Assembly: GCF_040645195.1 (NCBI RefSeq)
Contig: NZ_JBEYXW010000031.1
Span: 7,059-71,058 of the forward strand
Source of the DNA: Prauserella_A sp040645195
GTDB taxonomy: Bacteria; Actinomycetota; Actinomycetes; Mycobacteriales; Pseudonocardiaceae
Length of the DNA stretch: 64,000 nucleotides
Reading direction: 5' to 3'
Below are positions 56,257 to 64,000 of the stretch, in pieces; position 1 is the stretch's first letter, and each line of letters begins with the position of its first letter. The notes below the pieces were generated by a model, which made no database searches, was not told the DNA's origin, and was given only the letters and a program-made list of their open reading frames with translations. The translations under genes and the position numbers were made by a program.

Positions 56257-57869
56257 TAGTCGTACATCCCTTCTACTGTCCACAACGGACTTCGCTGTGC
56301 CTGCCAGTTCAGTAGTAGTGCCGTATCGGCCTGGTCTGACTCCACGCCTTCGAGAACCACCTGTACCCGCGCGCAGGTCCCCACTCCCTCCGGTGCCCAC
56401 CAGCGCGCGAGTATCGGCCACGGCCCTGCCCAGCCGAGCACCCGGCGCGGAGCACCACCGGCGACGGTCACCTGCCGTGGAGCAGCGGTGACCACGTACC
56501 GGTCGGTGACGCTCACCTCCGCACCGGCCGCATCGACGACGAAAGCGGGAACCGGTTCCGCGAAGACCGTGGCCGGAGACAGGCCGGGAAGCTGTTCCCC
56601 CCACGGCGCGTCGTGACCTTCGGCGGGGGTGCGTTGCTCGCCCCACGGAATGAGGCGCATGCGTTCCGCCGGCCCCCGCCCACCATGCGGGACAGCGGTG
56701 AGGACACTGTCCGGCCCGAGCAATCCCTGCACGTGGACCAGAGCACGTGCAGCGCGATCCGACTCCGGCGTGTGCTCATTGCCAGAACTGCCAGGCCACA
56801 GCCCGAGCTGCAGCGACCGTCCTTCGACCGTCTCCTCCGGTTCGAGCCGCAGCTCGGTGACGCCGGCCGTCGGCCCCCCTGTGCCTGCCCGCAGCCAGCC
56901 TTCGAACTGCCACCGCACACGATCGGCAATGCCCTCCGGAGTGAGCGGCTCCGCGCACCGCCAGACCCTGTTGAGCTCCTCGCCGTGTTCGGTGGTGGCG
57001 TAGATACCCAGCCGGGTGCAGGCGAGACCGCGGGCGGCCAGCCCGGAGTGAAAGCGCGCGGCCAGCGCCTTCGCCATGAACGCGGCGGCGTCGACCCGTT
57101 CGAGCGGTGGGTCGAACGTCTTGGTGGCGAACAGCTCCGGTGGTGGGCGCCGCCGATGGGGCGGCCGCTCATCCTGGCCATTGGCGAGCCGGTGTGTGAG
57201 CACGCCCAGGCTGCCGAAGCGGCCTACCACGTCCCGCTCGGGCAAGACAGCGAACGCACCGAGCGTGCGCAATCCCAAGCGCCGCAACAAGTCCACCAGC
57301 TCTGCCCGGTCGGAGTCGGGTTGGTCGAGCTCGGCAATGCTCAGCGGTGCGAGGAATCCCTCCGTCTCTCCTGGACCGACGAGAACGGACCGGTGCGCGG
57401 CCAACGTGGCGGCGAACAACCCGTCGGCAACCCCGACCTGACACTCCACACCCGCCACGCCGGACACGTGGTCGACGAGCAACTCGACGAGCCGGTGCTC
57501 GCCGCCGAAATACCCCGCCGCACCGCTGATCGGCACCGCCACCAGCCCCGGCCGGACGATCTCCACGCCGACGATCAGCTCCTCCATCGCCGCCGCGATG
57601 GGCTCGAACAGCCGCGCGTCTCGGTCCGGATCGTCACCGAACACCGCGATCTCGGGGCACCTGGACTGAGCTTCCCTACGCCGCATGCCCCTCCGGACCC
57701 CAGCGGCTCGCGCCACCGCCGAACCCGCGACGACCCGGTTGGCCACGAAGACAGCAGCCGGCAGGTGAGCGGGCAAGCCTGCAGCGGCAGTGGCGGCGAC
57801 CACCGGCCAGTCCGGGCACCACAGGACCAGCATCCGGGGCGGGCCCATACGCACCTCGGTAGCGTTCAT
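56256..57869 (-). CDS. imuB: ImuB, catalytically inactive Y-family polymerase subunit
   Basis: 537 residues. Y-family fold, but the acidic active-site motifs are replaced: the usual D-x-D region reads LVLWCPDWPVVA and the S-x-D-E region reads ISGAAGYFGG, so it cannot be a polymerase. This is the mark of ImuB, which links DnaE2 and ImuA' to the beta clamp. A long C-terminal region (from about 350) carries the partner contacts. ATG overlaps the imuA' stop (ATGA); ATG at codon 8 is possible. Confidence 0.9.
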   Translation of the reverse strand: MNATEVRMGPPRMLVLWCPDWPVVAATAAAGLPAHLPAAVFVANRVVAGSAVARAAGVRRGMRRREAQSRCPEIAVFGDDPDRDARLFEPIAAAMEELIVGVEIVRPGLVAVPISGAAGYFGGEHRLVELLVDHVSGVAGVECQVGVADGLFAATLAAHRSVLVGPGETEGFLAPLSIAELDQPDSDRAELVDLLRRLGLRTLGAFAVLPERDVVGRFGSLGVLTHRLANGQDERPPHRRRPPPELFATKTFDPPLERVDAAAFMAKALAARFHSGLAARGLACTRLGIYATTEHGEELNRVWRCAEPLTPEGIADRVRWQFEGWLRAGTGGPTAGVTELRLEPEETVEGRSLQLGLWPGSSGNEHTPESDRAARALVHVQGLLGPDSVLTAVPHGGRGPAERMRLIPWGEQRTPAEGHDAPWGEQLPGLSPATVFAEPVPAFVVDAAGAEVSVTDRYVVTAAPRQVTVAGGAPRRVLGWAGPWPILARWWAPEGVGTCARVQVVLEGVESDQADTALLLNWQAQRSPLWTVEGMYD

Positions 57870-58630
57870 CCCGCCTGCACCCCCTCGACGGCGATGGGCG
57901 GCTCCGCGATACGACCCGGTGCCTGCGTCACCACTCCACCAGGCCCGGGCAGCAACAGGGACGACCGGAACGGCCTCGCGGCCGCCCCGCGCCCGGCGAC
58001 ATCCACGACGACCTCACATTCCCGCAGGTAGCCATGGCCATCGCCGAGACCGCTCCAGCTCACCGGCGTGCTGCGCAGTTCCACCTCGGCACCAGGCCAG
58101 GGGCCAAGTGCCAGCAGCACCGCCCCACGATTCCTGACTCGAGCGGACAGTCGCCGTGCGGTCTGGGTCCCGCCGAACCTGCCCGGCGGGCCGGTGGCCA
58201 CCACATCCACACCGTCGAGCAGGGCGGCGGTCGCGGAGGCGAAGTCCGCACCTGGCCGGGGCACCAGGGCGAGCCGGTTCGTGTCGACTCCGAGCCGCCG
58301 TGCGGCGACCAGCCCGAGCTGCGGGATGCCCACCACCGCGGCCCACGACCCGACCGAGGTGGCTTCGACCAGTAGCGCCAGAAGCAGCGAGATGGAGCCG
58401 TGCACCGCAATCGTGCTGCCCCTGCGCAACCCTCCCCAGGGCAACAGATCCGTGAGGGCAGGAAGTACCGGCAGTACCCGGCCTGTGGCCTGTGCCTGCG
58501 CTGCCGCGGCGGCTACCCCGCTGGCCGTCTCCACTCCGGGCAGGGCTGCCAGCCGGGCAACAGCGGACGACGGCGCACTCGGCGCTCCCGACCGCGCTGC
58601 ATGGATCTCTGCCACCGCAGCACCCGGCAT
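57866..58630 (-). CDS. imuA': ImuA'-like RecA-fold protein
   Basis: 254 residues. RecA/SulA-like layout with a degenerate P-loop (GGLRRGSTIAVHGSIS lacks the Gly-Lys-Thr), typical for ImuA' of actinobacteria. First gene of the mutasome operon. Needed with ImuB and DnaE2 for induced mutagenesis. A perfect LexA box lies about 96 bp upstream. Confidence 0.85.
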   Translation of the reverse strand: MPGAAVAEIHAARSGAPSAPSSAVARLAALPGVETASGVAAAAAQAQATGRVLPVLPALTDLLPWGGLRRGSTIAVHGSISLLLALLVEATSVGSWAAVVGIPQLGLVAARRLGVDTNRLALVPRPGADFASATAALLDGVDVVATGPPGRFGGTQTARRLSARVRNRGAVLLALGPWPGAEVELRSTPVSWSGLGDGHGYLRECEVVVDVAGRGAAARPFRSSLLLPGPGGVVTQAPGRIAEPPIAVEGVQAG

Positions 58631-58725
58631 CGAACATCACCTCCCCTCGCGAACAGCACGAACACGCCCTGCTCAAGGCAGTGAGTTCGTGTTCTCTTGG
58701 TCGCCGTGGGGAAGACGGCTATGCA

Positions 58726-58741
58726 TCGAACATACGTTCGA
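58726..58741. promoter_or_regulatory. LexA/SOS box upstream of imuA'
   Basis: TCGAACATACGTTCGA is a perfect match to the actinobacterial LexA consensus TCGAAC-N4-GTTCGA and is a full palindrome apart from the centre. It is 96 bp upstream of the imuA' start and 42 bp upstream of the remnant sigma gene on the other strand. Confidence 0.9.
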
Positions 58742-58782
58742 TGAAGTGCGGTGTCAAGTCCTGCAGGTGGCACCATCGCACC

Positions 58783-58982
58783 ATGAACCCGTCACGAGAC
58801 GGCAACCTGCAGAACCTGCTGCGTGAGCTCGTGCCTCAGGTCCTCGGCACACTGCTGCGCGGTTCGGCAACTTCGCGACCGCTGAAGACGCCGTCCAGCG
58901 CTGCTGGCCGCGAGCCGCGCGCACGGACAGCGCACCCGAACGGCAGCACCTCGAGGCACGTGCCACCCGGCTGGCCAGGTGA
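58783..58982 (+). pseudogene. ECF sigma factor remnant
   Basis: From an ATG the first 26 codons read NLQNLLRELVPQVLGTLLR, then a frameshift leads to RFGNFATAEDAVQ, and another to ALLAASRAHGQ. Together this is the start of region 2 of an ECF-type sigma factor of the SigJ/ECF42-like group (L-R-E-L-x-P-Q-V-L-G ... EDAVQEALLAA). Only about 65 residues remain before purH. Two frameshifts and loss of the rest mean no function. Confidence 0.6.
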
Positions 58983-58997
58983 CCGCGCCAGGCGGGC

Positions 58998-60569
58998 TCA
59001 GTGGGCGAAGTGCCGGGTACCGGTGAGATAGACAGTGGCCCCGGCGGCCTCGGCAGCCGCGATGACCTCGGCGTCGCGCACCGAGCCGCCCGGCTGCACC
59101 ACCGCACGGACACCGGCATCGAGCAGGACCTGAAGCCCATCCGGGAACGGGAAGAACGCGTCGGAAGCCGCGACCGAGCCCTTCGCGCGGTCACCCGCCC
59201 GCTGCACCGCCAGCCGCGCGGAGTCGACGCGGTTCACCTGGCCCATGCCGACACCGACCGTCGCCAGCTCCTTCGCCAGCAGGATCGCGTTGGACTTCAC
59301 CGCCCTGATCGCCCGCCAGGCGAACACCAGGTCGGCCAGTGTTTCCTCGTCAACGGCCTCGCCGGTCGCGAGCGTCCAGTTCGCCGGGTCGTCGCCCGGT
59401 GCGTCGATCTTGTCGACCGTCTGCACGAGCATGCCGCCGGAAATGGGCCGGAACTCGATCGGGTCCGCGTCCGCGGCCTCGGGCAGGCGCAGCAACCGCA
59501 CGTTTTTCTTGCGCTTCAACACATCCAGCGCACCGGCGTCGAAGTCCGGTGCCAGCACGACCTCAGTGAACACGTCGGCGATCTGCTCGGCCGTCTCCAG
59601 GTCGACCGGGCGGTTGGTGGCGATCACGCCGCCGTAGGCCGACACCGGGTCACAGGCATGTGCCTTGCGGTGCGCCTCTGCGACGTCGACCCCGACCGCG
59701 ATCCCACACGGGTTGGCGTGCTTGATGATCGCGACCGCAGGCTCGGCAAAGTCGTAGGCCGCACGCCGGGCCGCATCGGTATCGACGTAGTTGTTGTAGG
59801 ACATGGCCTTGCCGTGCAGCTGCTCGGCGTGGGCCAGACCGCTGCGCCAGTGCTTGTACACGGCAGCCCGCTGGTGTGGGTTCTCGCCGTAGCGCAGCAC
59901 CTCGCCACGCTCCCAGGTAGCGCCGGTGAAGTCGGGGAAGCCCGAGTCGTCGACCGGCGCATGGACGCTGGCGAACCACGACGCCACCGCGGTGTCGTAG
60001 GCCGCCGTGTGCGCGAACGCCCGCGCCGCGAGCCGCTTGCGCTCGGCGAGGTCGAAACCACCGGCACGGACGCGCTCCAGCACCCAGTCGTAGCTGCCGG
60101 GGTCGACGACCACCGCAACCGAGCCGTGGTTCTTCGCCGCGCCCCGGACCATCGCGGGGCCACCGATGTCGATGTTCTCGACACAGTCCTCCGGGCTCGC
60201 GCCGGACGCCACGGTCTTGGTGAACGGGTAGAGGTTGACGACGAGCAGGTCGAACGGTGCGATGTCCAGCGACTGCAGCTGCGCCACGTGCTCGGGCTTG
60301 GTCATGTCGGCGAGCAGGCCGGCGTGCACACGCGGGTGCAGGGTCTTCACGCGGCCGTCGAGGGACTCGGGGAAGCCGGTGACGTCCTCGACCGGGGTCA
60401 CCGGAACGCCGGCGTCGGCCAGTACCTTCGCCGTGCCGCCGGTGGACACGATCTCGACGCCAGCCGCGTGCAGGCCGGTCGCGAGCTCCAGCAGGCCCGC
60501 CTTGTCCGACACCCCGATCAGCGCGCGCCGAACGGGACGCTGCCCGACCCCAGGGGTCTGCTCACTCAC
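58998..60569 (-). CDS. purH: AICAR transformylase/IMP cyclohydrolase
   Basis: 523 residues from GTG 60569, which overlaps the purN stop (GTGA); GTG 60578 is the longer option. The N-terminal cyclohydrolase domain starts RALIGVSDKAGL with STGGTAK and DGRVKTLHPRVH; the C-terminal transformylase domain has NNYVDTDAA, IIKHANPCG and SDAFFPF. Catalyses the last two steps of IMP synthesis using formyl-folate. Confidence 0.96.
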   Translation of the reverse strand: MSEQTPGVGQRPVRRALIGVSDKAGLLELATGLHAAGVEIVSTGGTAKVLADAGVPVTPVEDVTGFPESLDGRVKTLHPRVHAGLLADMTKPEHVAQLQSLDIAPFDLLVVNLYPFTKTVASGASPEDCVENIDIGGPAMVRGAAKNHGSVAVVVDPGSYDWVLERVRAGGFDLAERKRLAARAFAHTAAYDTAVASWFASVHAPVDDSGFPDFTGATWERGEVLRYGENPHQRAAVYKHWRSGLAHAEQLHGKAMSYNNYVDTDAARRAAYDFAEPAVAIIKHANPCGIAVGVDVAEAHRKAHACDPVSAYGGVIATNRPVDLETAEQIADVFTEVVLAPDFDAGALDVLKRKKNVRLLRLPEAADADPIEFRPISGGMLVQTVDKIDAPGDDPANWTLATGEAVDEETLADLVFAWRAIRAVKSNAILLAKELATVGVGMGQVNRVDSARLAVQRAGDRAKGSVAASDAFFPFPDGLQVLLDAGVRAVVQPGGSVRDAEVIAAAEAAGATVYLTGTRHFAH

Positions 60570-61279
60570 GAGAACCACACCTTCCGTCCGTCCACCGTGC
60601 AGCCGGCACGGCCCAGCTTCGCGATCACGTCAACGAGCAGCCGGCGCTCCACCACCTTGATCCGCTCGTGCAGGGTCGCTTCGTCATCGTCGGGCTCCAC
60701 GGTCACCGCCTCCTGCGCGATGATCGGCCCGGTGTCCACACCGGCGTCAACGAAGTGCACGGTCGAGCCGGTGACCTTCACGCCGAGCTCCAGCGCGTCG
60801 GCCACGGCCCGGATGCCGGGAAACGCAGGCAACAGCGCGGGATGAGTGTTGATCACCCGGTTCGGAAAGTGAGCGAGGAAGCGCGAGCCGAGGATCTTCA
60901 GGAAACCCGCCGAGACCACCAGGTCCGGCCGGTACGCGGCAACGGCGTCGGTGAGCGCCTTGTCCCACGCCTCCCGATCGGGATGGTCACTCATCTTGAT
61001 CGCGAACTGCGGAATCCCGGCCCGCTCGGCACGGGTGAGGGCAGCGATGCCCTCCCGGTCCGCGCCGACAGCCACCACGGTCGCCGGGTACGCGGGCTCC
61101 CGCGCCGCGTCGAGCACCGCTTGTAGCAGGGTTCCCGATCCCGACGCGAGTACCACCAACCTCGCGGGGGTAGGCAGCTCCAACCTGCTAGCCAGAACGG
61201 TCTCCTTGCCGGGCAGTGCGCTGCGCGCATATCGCTTGACCTGTGACTCCACCCTAAACGGCGCGAAGTTGATCTTCAC
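60566..61279 (-). CDS. purN: Phosphoribosylglycinamide formyltransferase
   Basis: Transfers formyl from 10-formyl-THF to GAR in purine synthesis. Motifs: LVVLASGSGT (substrate phosphate loop), NTHPALLPAFPG (Asn, His catalytic) and STVHFVDAGVDTGPII (Asp). The start is unclear. GTG 61279 overlaps the upstream stop (GTGA) but adds about 28 atypical residues. A near-perfect AAGGAG at 61207-61202 stands 6 nt before a CTG at 61195, which would give a normal N-terminus; TTG 61183 is too far from it. The outer limit is given here. Confidence 0.9.
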   Translation of the reverse strand: MKINFAPFRVESQVKRYARSALPGKETVLASRLELPTPARLVVLASGSGTLLQAVLDAAREPAYPATVVAVGADREGIAALTRAERAGIPQFAIKMSDHPDREAWDKALTDAVAAYRPDLVVSAGFLKILGSRFLAHFPNRVINTHPALLPAFPGIRAVADALELGVKVTGSTVHFVDAGVDTGPIIAQEAVTVEPDDDEATLHERIKVVERRLLVDVIAKLGRAGCTVDGRKVWFS

Positions 61280-62775
61280 GGAGAGGTGTCGCGGGTGCCT
61301 TTGTCCGGTTCGGTGTCGTCGGGGTCGGCTACGTCTTCGGCGGCCTCGGTGTCCGGCTTCGCCTCGGTCCCCTCGTCGTCCGGGTCCTCGAAATCGTCGT
61401 CCTCTGGCTCGTCCTCGGAGGGCTCCTCGACGGGCTCTTCTTCGGTGGGCTCGTCCTCGTCGGCGGTGTCCGTTTCCGTATCCGCCGCCTCGGGTTCGTC
61501 CACCGGCTTTTCGTCGGCCGCGGTGTCCTCCGCGACGGTCTCCGACTCCTGTGCGGACTCGGGCACGGGCTCGGGCTCGGGCTCGGGTTCGGGTTCGGGT
61601 TCAGCCTGCTGGTGTGGCCCTGCGAACCACGCGACCAGCCCACCGGGCACCGCGATCCACAGGAACGTCGCGATCGACACGAACCCGAGCGGGATCGAAA
61701 CGGGATCGAAGGCGCCAGAACCGAGGCGGCCACCGGCAAGGGTGCCGACCACCACGGTGCCGAAGCCGACCAGCGCGCCGGCCACTCCGACGGTGCGGAG
61801 CCGAGCGACGGGGTCCTCGTGGCTGCCACGCAGTGTCCACCCGACCAATGCCCCGGCCAGCGCCGGAAGCACGAGAAACGCCGGCCACCACAGGGAATAC
61901 TGCTCCGGAAGTGCCGCCAGCAACGGCACACCGGGCACCGCACCACCAGTGAACGCGAACGGGCTGACCGACACCGTGCCGATCGACAGCCCCGGTCCGG
62001 TCACGAAACCAAGGGCCAGAACGGTCGCATTGGGGACGTAGCCGATCGACAGCAGCAACATGCCCGCCCCGCTGCCGGGGCCCGGCGCGTTGCCGGCGAA
62101 AAGCCGCGCAGCCGTCGACGCCGACAATGCCATCGCGATGAGGAGGGTGAGCCCACCAGCGGTCAACAACGCGAGCAGCCCCAGCGCACCAGCGCGCAGG
62201 CCGCGCACGGCGAGCGGGTCCAGGTAGCGGCTCACGGCTGGCACGAGGCCGCAGCGGCGTGCGACCCCGATTACTGCCGCGCCGCCGGCCAGGAGTGCGG
62301 GTACCCCGGCGGCCAACACCGGCTCCACACTCACCGCGCTGCCACTGGACAGAACCGCGATCGCGATACCGAGCAGCGCGTGCGCACCCGCGATCGTCGC
62401 GAGAATTGGTAGAGCCTGTCGCGGCTGTGTGCAACACAAACGCTGCGCCGTGCCGGCCGCGGTACGCGCCACCACGACGATGACCCCGATCGTCGGCACG
62501 AGCGGCAGGATGCCGAGCGGCACGCCATCGATGTGCAGTGGCACCTGATACGCGGCGAGCCAGCTCGGACCGGCGGCCAGCAGCACACCGGACGCGGAGA
62601 ACTGTGACCGGGTGGCGATGGCGGTCACCAGGGCGAGCAGTGCCGCGACAGCCGCGTAACCGGTGATGAGCGGGCCCAGCGCCGCGGCGAGCAGCGCCCG
62701 CACCCGGGCGCCGGGCGACACATGTTCACCGTGGTCCACATCCGCGGCGCGCGGGTGGGTGGTGAGCAGGTCCAT
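61276..62775 (-). CDS. DUF6350 (PerM-like) membrane protein
   Basis: 499 residues from ATG 62775. About 10 membrane helices (60-385), then a strongly acidic tail of about 110 residues rich in Glu/Asp/Pro, including a hexanucleotide-encoded Glu-Pro run. Matches DUF6350 membrane proteins found before purN-purH in actinobacteria; the mycobacterial relative PerM has been linked to cell division under stress. Stop overlaps the purN GTG. Confidence 0.82.
   Translation of the reverse strand: MDLLTTHPRAADVDHGEHVSPGARVRALLAAALGPLITGYAAVAALLALVTAIATRSQFSASGVLLAAGPSWLAAYQVPLHIDGVPLGILPLVPTIGVIVVVARTAAGTAQRLCCTQPRQALPILATIAGAHALLGIAIAVLSSGSAVSVEPVLAAGVPALLAGGAAVIGVARRCGLVPAVSRYLDPLAVRGLRAGALGLLALLTAGGLTLLIAMALSASTAARLFAGNAPGPGSGAGMLLLSIGYVPNATVLALGFVTGPGLSIGTVSVSPFAFTGGAVPGVPLLAALPEQYSLWWPAFLVLPALAGALVGWTLRGSHEDPVARLRTVGVAGALVGFGTVVVGTLAGGRLGSGAFDPVSIPLGFVSIATFLWIAVPGGLVAWFAGPHQQAEPEPEPEPEPEPVPESAQESETVAEDTAADEKPVDEPEAADTETDTADEDEPTEEEPVEEPSEDEPEDDDFEDPDDEGTEAKPDTEAAEDVADPDDTEPDKGTRDTSP
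61567..61602. repeat. Hexanucleotide repeat (GGGYTC)6
   Basis: Three GGGCTC then three GGGTTC units, coding on the minus strand for a Glu-Pro run in the acidic tail of the DUF6350 protein. Such in-frame hexamers can gain or lose units by slippage. Confidence 0.75.
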
Positions 62776-62874
62776 GCCCTGACCATCGCATTTGTGATGC
62801 ACCAGCCGGGTGTGCCACGCCGCCGTTACCGGATAACGGCGCTCACACCCCACCCGGTTGAGGACCCACGAAAA

Positions 62875-62913
62875 AGCAACGTCGCCCGTGGCATGGCCAC
62901 GGGCGACGTTGCT
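62875..62913 (-). terminator. Intrinsic terminator of the DUF5336 gene
   Basis: An 18-bp perfect stem (62875-62892 with 62896-62913) with a 3-nt loop, followed on the minus strand by TTTTT. It begins 13 bp after the DUF5336 stop. This is the most classical Rho-independent terminator in the window. Confidence 0.85.
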
Positions 62914-62925
62914 GATCGTTGTCGG

Positions 62926-63660
62926 TCAGCTGTTGGGCTGGCCGAAACCGCTGGGCGGACTGCCCGGCTGGTTCGGCTGGCCACCTTCCGGCTGCTGCTG
63001 GAAGAACTGGCCGTGCTGGGGCGCGTAGGTGGTCGGCTGCTGCCCCGGCTGCGGCGAAACCGGCTGTGCGAACTTCGTCGGCTGCGGGATGCCACCGGAC
63101 TGGTCCGGCGCAGGCGCCTGGCCGAACTGGGGCTGGCCGAACTGCTGCTGGCCGTACGGACCCGGCTGGCCGTAGGGGCCTGGCTGCCCCGGTGTCGGCG
63201 GCTTGAGGATTCCGGCGCCGAACAGGTACGCCCCCACCGCCGCCAGCATCTGCAGGATGCTGAAGATCAGGACCATGACACCGCCGGCCTGAAGGCTGGC
63301 ATCGACGGAGAACACGGTGAACATGAACGGCAGCACCGTGCCCACAGCCAGAATCGCAGGCCACGGACCGGACTTCTGCTCTCCGGGCAGCAGATCGAGC
63401 ACCGCCGTGAGGCCGCAGATGAGCAGCAAGGCCGGGACCCAGGCGAAGCCGCCGCTGTAGAAGCTGACACTTCCGGCGAGGTTCGCGAAGGCAAGGAAGA
63501 GGCTCAGGACGCCGAGGCCGGCGGTCACCAGCAAGAGGATCTGCGGGAGGGCAAGCTTGGGACCCCCGCCTGTGGACGGAGCCGCCCCGGGGTAAGGCTG
63601 TTGCGGCTGCTGCGGGCCCTGGCCCGGGAATCCACCCGGCGCGCCGCTCGGGAAGGTCAT
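62926..63660 (-). CDS. DUF5336 (34 kDa antigen-like) membrane protein
   Basis: 244 residues. Pro/Gln/Gly-rich N-terminus (1-35), four membrane helices (about 36-160) and a Gln/Pro/Gly-rich C-terminal tail with PYGQPGPYGQQQFGQPQFG-type repeats. Matches the DUF5336 family, to which mycobacterial 34 kDa antigens belong. Function unknown. A terminator follows directly. Confidence 0.82.
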   Translation of the reverse strand: MTFPSGAPGGFPGQGPQQPQQPYPGAAPSTGGGPKLALPQILLLVTAGLGVLSLFLAFANLAGSVSFYSGGFAWVPALLLICGLTAVLDLLPGEQKSGPWPAILAVGTVLPFMFTVFSVDASLQAGGVMVLIFSILQMLAAVGAYLFGAGILKPPTPGQPGPYGQPGPYGQQQFGQPQFGQAPAPDQSGGIPQPTKFAQPVSPQPGQQPTTYAPQHGQFFQQQPEGGQPNQPGSPPSGFGQPNS

Positions 63661-63833
63661 CCGTTGTTCTCCTGTCGTGGTCTGCTGTTCAACGCGCGGC
63701 CAGTCCTAGTCTCCCCGACTGTGCGCCCCCGGGCTGGCAACGTTAGCGCACGCCCAGTCCGTCAAGCGCTGGCTCTTAGACGCTTCACCCGGGCGGTTGG
63801 TTTCCCCACGGCCCCACATCTTTGTCAACGCCA

Positions 63834-63862
63834 GGGGCCGGGCACCTGCGGCGCCCGGCCCC
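63834..63862 (-). terminator. Hairpin after sucD
   Basis: GGGGCCGGGC (63834-63843) and GCCCGGCCCC (63853-63862) form a 10-bp GC stem, 21 bp downstream of the sucD stop on the minus strand. No T-run. Confidence 0.6.
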
Positions 63863-63883
63863 CATTTGCGTCAGGTTCCCTGT

Positions 63884-64000
63884 CTACAGGGACTGGTACA
63901 GCTCCCGCGCGAGTGTGGCGGTTTCGGATGGTGTTTTGCCGACTTTGACTCCGGCGGTTTCGAGGGCGTGTTTTTTGGCTTGGGCGGTGCCGGTGGAGCC
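63884..64000 (-). CDS. sucD: Succinyl-CoA ligase alpha subunit, C-terminal part
   Basis: The last 38 codons are inside the window: GSTGTAQAKKHALETAGVKV, then a GKTPSETATLAREL segment and the terminal residues. The G-x-x-G-T-A-x-x-K-K and V-G-K-T-P-S-E-T blocks are the conserved end of SucD. TCA-cycle enzyme making ATP or GTP from succinyl-CoA. The start is outside the window. Confidence 0.85.
   Translation of the reverse strand, partial: GSTGTAQAKKHALETAGVKVGKTPSETATLARELYQSL

Noticed and set aside
59001..60845. 614-codon plus-strand frame opposite purH
   Set aside because: Antisense shadow of purH.

Overview
The window is high-GC actinobacterial chromosome. GTG starts, ATGA/GTGA/TGATG coupling, an FbiC-type F420 pathway gene, ESX-type secretion substrates, DUF3558 lipoproteins and a mycobacterial-type LexA box point to the Pseudonocardiaceae (Amycolatopsis/Saccharomonospora-like). 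I saw no rRNA, tRNA, CRISPR array or insertion sequence. Two MFS genes, an ArsR gene and a sigma factor gene survive only as remnants.

Layout. 0-7 kb: 3' end of an unidentified gene, a YeeE/YedE sulfur transporter, a Ski2-like helicase, an internally duplicated acidic protein, a deleted MFS gene and adenosine deaminase. 7.4-15.3 kb: a coiled-coil protein, then a leftward nucleoside uptake and salvage operon (BMP lipoprotein, two-domain ATPase, two permeases, cytidine deaminase, thymidine phosphorylase). 15.5-18.7 kb: a four-gene ESX-accessory operon (EspC-like, DUF3558 lipoprotein, PPE-like, EspG-like). 18.8-22.3 kb: sdhCDAB. 22.4-30.5 kb: small membrane proteins, D,D-carboxypeptidase, MFS, YihY, L,D-transpeptidase and fbiC. 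30.9-32.7 kb: a second ESX-like helical protein with two tandem DUF3558 lipoproteins. 32.7-35.3 kb: exonuclease III, a serine hydrolase and an SH3-like protein. 35.4-43.1 kb: a complete form I carbon monoxide dehydrogenase cluster (coxM-S-L, XdhC-YHS, MoxR ATPase, VWA protein) with a divergent LysR gene. 43.1-49.5 kb: lipoprotein, icd, an F420 oxidoreductase, DUF1918, a collapsed arsR/MFS pair, an MFS exporter, DUF3017 and folD. 49.8-52.7 kb: a TNT-domain NAD+ glycohydrolase toxin candidate and a pentapeptide-repeat protein. 52.7-58.7 kb: an SOS mutasome operon (imuA'-imuB-51-codon ORF-dnaE2) behind a perfect LexA box. 59-64 kb: purH, purN, a DUF6350 membrane protein, a DUF5336 protein and the 3' end of sucD.

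The most unusual signals are: a pair of 101-bp palindromic elements, each filling the gap between two convergent stop codons and showing compensatory stem changes; a 51-codon ORF coupled between imuB and dnaE2; an apparent ATC start on the nucleoside ABC ATPase; a 13-codon ORF bridging sdhA and sdhB exactly; and two separate clusters that pair DUF3558 lipoproteins with ESX-substrate-like proteins carrying a Y-x-x-x-E motif.
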